Assembly (NCBI GenBank): GCA_017398165.1
Contig: JAFQHB010000171.1
Span: forward strand, 1 to 6,987
Direction: 5' to 3'
Length of the DNA stretch: 6,987 nt
Origin: Bacillota bacterium
GTDB lineage: Bacteria > Bacillota > Dehalobacteriia > UBA4068 > UBA4997
Shown piece after piece: positions 5,048-6,987 of the stretch. A model generated the notes under the pieces. The model was not told the DNA's origin and did no database searches. It saw nothing but the letters and a program-made list of their open reading frames with translations. The position numbers were made by a program, and so were the translations under genes. The stretch's first letter is position 1. Every line of letters begins with the position of its first letter.

Positions 5048-5189
5048 ATCCTGATACCTCCCCCGCCGCAAAGGCTTGTGGGGATAGTATATTCCGCTGC
5101 GCCCGATCTTATCTCATCAGCCGCCACCCACCTGACGACACTTTGCCCCTTTTATCTCCCCCTATCTAATACTTATTCACTCTTCACTC

Positions 5190-6047
5190 TTACTTACTAT
5201 GTCTCCGCCGCAGCAGCTCCATTATCTCGGCGCCGGCGGCGGTATGCCCGCCCAGACCGCTTTCGTGGTGATCCGAGCCACCGGTGGTCGCCAGCCCCAG
5301 CCGCTGCGCTATCGCCCGGTAATGCTGCTCTTGCCCGGCATCGTGATCGGGATGGCAGCACTCCAAGCCATCCAGCCCGGCCGCCGCCAATAAAGCAATC
5401 AAACGGTCGTCCCGAGCCTGTATCGGGTGTGCCATTACCGCCACGCCCCCGGCACGATGCAGCAGGCGCACCGCCTCGGTCGCGTCCAGCCGCCAGCGCG
5501 GCACATAAGCCGGGCGGCCGTGCCCCAGCCACTTGTCAAAAGCCTCATCGCTGTCCTGCACATAGCCGGCCTGCACCATCTTGCGCGCTATCAGGCCCCG
5601 CCCCGGCGCACCGCCCTCAGCATAATCCCGCAGGAAAGTGCTGTCCAGCGGCATCCCGGCGTCAGCCAGCGCCTGCAGTATCCGTACCGCCCGCAGCCGC
5701 CGCTGCTGCTGCAAATACCGCAGCATCTGCCCCAGCTCACGCCGTGCCGGATCATAAAAATATCCCAGCATATGCACCTCGCGCACGGCAGCGCCCCGGG
5801 TAGGTGCCAGCTCACAGCTCAGCTCCACACCGAAAATCAGAGTTATCCCGGCCTGCCGCGCCGCCGCAGCAGCCTCGGCCAGACCGTCGCAGGTATCGTG
5901 ATCGGTGATCGCCAGACCACCCAGCCCCAGTGCCGCCGCCTGCCGCACGACATCCGCCGGGGCAGATACACCATCCGAGGCGGTAGTATGGACGTGCATA
6001 TCAAATCTCTTACCGGCAAAAGCATTGGCCAAATCACCTGCCAACAT
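5190..6047 (-). CDS. PHP-domain phosphoesterase (TrpH/YciV type)
   Basis: The 285-residue product belongs to the PHP metal-dependent phosphoesterases of the YciV/TrpH group, whose studied members act on nucleoside 3',5'-bisphosphates or trim short RNA 5' ends. The full set of metal ligands is visible: H18 and H20 in MHVHTTASDG with D25, the ITDHD motif (D49, H50), E75 in FGVELS, H92 in HMLGYF, H207 in VMAHP, and D259/H261 in GGSDHH. The insert between H92 and H207, including GLIARKM and GHGRPAYVP, is typical of the group. The ATG at 6047-6045 is chosen because GAGGAGG lies 8 nt upstream; a GTG at 6056 would overlap that site. It follows ymdB after a terminator, so it probably uses its own promoter. 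Two putative phosphoesterases of nucleotide or RNA metabolism thus stand side by side. The exact substrate cannot be read from sequence. Confidence 0.92.
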   Translation of the reverse strand: MLAGDLANAFAGKRFDMHVHTTASDGVSAPADVVRQAAALGLGGLAITDHDTCDGLAEAAAAARQAGITLIFGVELSCELAPTRGAAVREVHMLGYFYDPARRELGQMLRYLQQQRRLRAVRILQALADAGMPLDSTFLRDYAEGGAPGRGLIARKMVQAGYVQDSDEAFDKWLGHGRPAYVPRWRLDATEAVRLLHRAGGVAVMAHPIQARDDRLIALLAAAGLDGLECCHPDHDAGQEQHYRAIAQRLGLATTGGSDHHESGLGGHTAAGAEIMELLRRRHSK

Positions 6048-6178
6048 CAACAGCACCTCCTCTTAATAACCGGACAATCCCATATTCCCCCCGCCGCCCC
6101 GCGCACACGGCAGCGTAAAGAAGCAGGCATAACCGCACCCCAAAGAGCCCGACCTCCAACATCCGATCCGGTATCAAT

Positions 6179-6184
6179 ATTATA
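6179..6184 (-). promoter_or_regulatory. Possible -10 of a promoter for the PHP gene
   Basis: A perfect TATAAT lies on the minus strand 35 bp beyond the ymdB terminator and about 130 bp before the PHP start. The -35 candidate at 17 bp (CGGGCA) matches only 3/6, and there is no TGn. It is proposed mainly because the strong upstream terminator implies a new start. The remaining intergenic sequence is GC-rich with no other signal I can name. Confidence 0.35.
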
Positions 6185-6218
6185 TTATTTCGCCGCATCC
6201 CTGCCCGCATCCTGCACG

Positions 6219-6251
6219 AAAAAACGGCGCAGCTAATTAAAGCCGCACCGT
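6219..6251 (-). terminator. Strong intrinsic terminator overlapping the end of ymdB
   Basis: On the minus strand ACGGTGCGGCT (6251-6241) pairs with AGCTGCGCCGT (6234-6224), an 11-bp stem with two G-U pairs, around a 6-nt loop TTAATT, followed by a T-run. The last codons of ymdB form the ascending stem arm, and the stop codon (TAA, 6239-6237) is inside the loop. Confidence 0.85.
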
Positions 6252-6987
6252 ACGGTTGATAGTCTCAATTTTCACGGCCTTGCCAGCGGCAGTAAATTCC
6301 ACCATCAGGCCGTTTATTTGTGCCTCACCCTCTGCCGGGTGCATCGAAGCCGGCTGTCCCGTCACATAGCGCCGCACCACCGTCGCCGTATCCATCCCCA
6401 GGACCGAATCCAGCGGACCGGTCATCCCGGCGTCAGTCAGATAAGCCGTACCGCGCGGCAGCAGACGGGCATCGTTGGTCTGCACGTGTGTATGCGTGCC
6501 CCATACTGCCGTCACCCGCCCATCGAGGAAATTCCCCAGTGCCAGCTTCTCCGAGGTCGTCTCGGCGTGAAAATCCACCAGTATCACCGGCGTCTGCTCC
6601 ATTATTCCGGGCAGCAGCCGCTGCATCGTGCGGAAAGGACAATCCAGCGCAGGCATGTTCATATTCACACGCCCCAGCAGGTTTACCACCGCCACCCTGA
6701 TATCACCGCAGGGTACGATTACGTAATCACTGCCCGGCAGCCCCGGCGGCAGGTTGGCCGGGCGGCACAGGGTATCCTCGGTCTTCAGCAGCGGCAAAAT
6801 ATCGCCGTTATCCCACATATGATTGCCCAGCGTCACCACATCCACGCCCAGCTCTTTATAAAAACGGAAATAACGCCGATTCAGCCCGCGCCCGTGGCAG
6901 GTGTTCTCGCCGTTTAATACCGTCAGATCAGCGTTATAATCCCACTGCAGCTCAGCCAGCTTTTTCTCCACCGCGCTGCGGCCGCAG
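6237..6987 (-). CDS. ymdB: YmdB-family metallophosphoesterase, N-terminus cut by window edge
   Basis: About 249 residues are present; the family is ~260-265, so only the first metal-binding segment (GDIxG-type) is lost beyond the edge. The frame is open to the end of the window (…GRSAVEKKLAEL), so the GTG at 6971 is not the real start. YmdB is a dinuclear-metal phosphodiesterase shown in B. subtilis to hydrolyse 2',3'-cAMP and to influence biofilm and motility decisions; it is often encoded beside rny. Visible motifs in order are NGEN, TLGNHMWDN, VDFHAETTSEK, WGTHTHVQT and YLTDAGMTGPLDSVLGM, which supply the remaining metal ligands and active-site histidine. All appear intact. It ends in a strong terminator, so it does not appear to share a transcript with the PHP gene except by read-through. 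rny, if adjacent, would lie outside the window. Confidence 0.95.
   Translation of the reverse strand, partial: CGRSAVEKKLAELQWDYNADLTVLNGENTCHGRGLNRRYFRFYKELGVDVVTLGNHMWDNGDILPLLKTEDTLCRPANLPPGLPGSDYVIVPCGDIRVAVVNLLGRVNMNMPALDCPFRTMQRLLPGIMEQTPVILVDFHAETTSEKLALGNFLDGRVTAVWGTHTHVQTNDARLLPRGTAYLTDAGMTGPLDSVLGMDTATVVRRYVTGQPASMHPAEGEAQINGLMVEFTAAGKAVKIETINRTVRL

Noticed and set aside
4666..6236. Long plus-strand open frames opposite the coiled-coil and PHP genes
   Set aside because: They have Pro/Ala/Arg/His-rich composition typical of GC-rich antisense shadows, and the minus-strand genes carry full motifs.

Overview
The window comes from an endospore-forming lineage of Bacillota (Clostridia or Negativicutes-like). 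The main reason is a full-length, intact Spo0A with its diagnostic C-terminal DNA-binding signature. It sits among ordinary Bacillota housekeeping genes (guaB, ymdB, a PHP-domain phosphoesterase) with strong GGAGG-type ribosome binding sites and intrinsic terminators. Base composition is moderately GC-rich. The genus cannot be fixed from the sequence alone. All genes I can support lie on the minus strand, so transcription runs from high to low coordinates. The long plus-strand ORFs are antisense shadows.

Layout in the direction of transcription. (1) 6987-6237: the C-terminal ~95% of a YmdB-family metallophosphoesterase, cut by the window edge. It ends inside a strong terminator (6251-6219) whose loop contains the stop codon. 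(2) 6047-5190: a PHP-domain phosphoesterase (TrpH/YciV type). (3) 5047-4742: a small, highly charged coiled-coil protein of unknown function starting at TTG, followed by three alternating copies of an 8-bp inverted-repeat arm. (4) 4435-2978: guaB (IMP dehydrogenase), with its own sigma-A-type promoter (4530-4502) surrounded by ATATTG/CAATAT half-sites. It is followed after 44 bp by (5) an unrecognised lipoprotein gene (2933-2172), and this unit ends at a clear terminator (2139-2100). (6) A 560-bp regulatory region, then spo0A (1609-830). (7) A short stretch with two ambiguous mini-ORFs. (8) 554-150: a small membrane-anchored or secreted, low-complexity acidic protein, with a terminator at 142-117. 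(9) At the left edge, an extended -10 promoter, a ribosome binding site and the first four codons of another minus-strand gene.

The most informative region is the spo0A control region. A sigma-A-like promoter with a perfect TATAAT and a downstream sigma-H-like promoter flank four TGTC-headed heptamers spaced exactly 10 bp apart, one of which is a perfect TTGTCGAA Spo0A box. This predicts autoregulation by tandem head-to-tail Spo0A binding, as a promoter switch from the vegetative to the sporulation promoter. spo0A is not preceded here by spoIVB, its usual neighbour in many spore formers. I found no mobile element, CRISPR array, tRNA, rRNA or clearly new multi-gene system. The novelty is in regulatory architecture and three uncharacterised small proteins.
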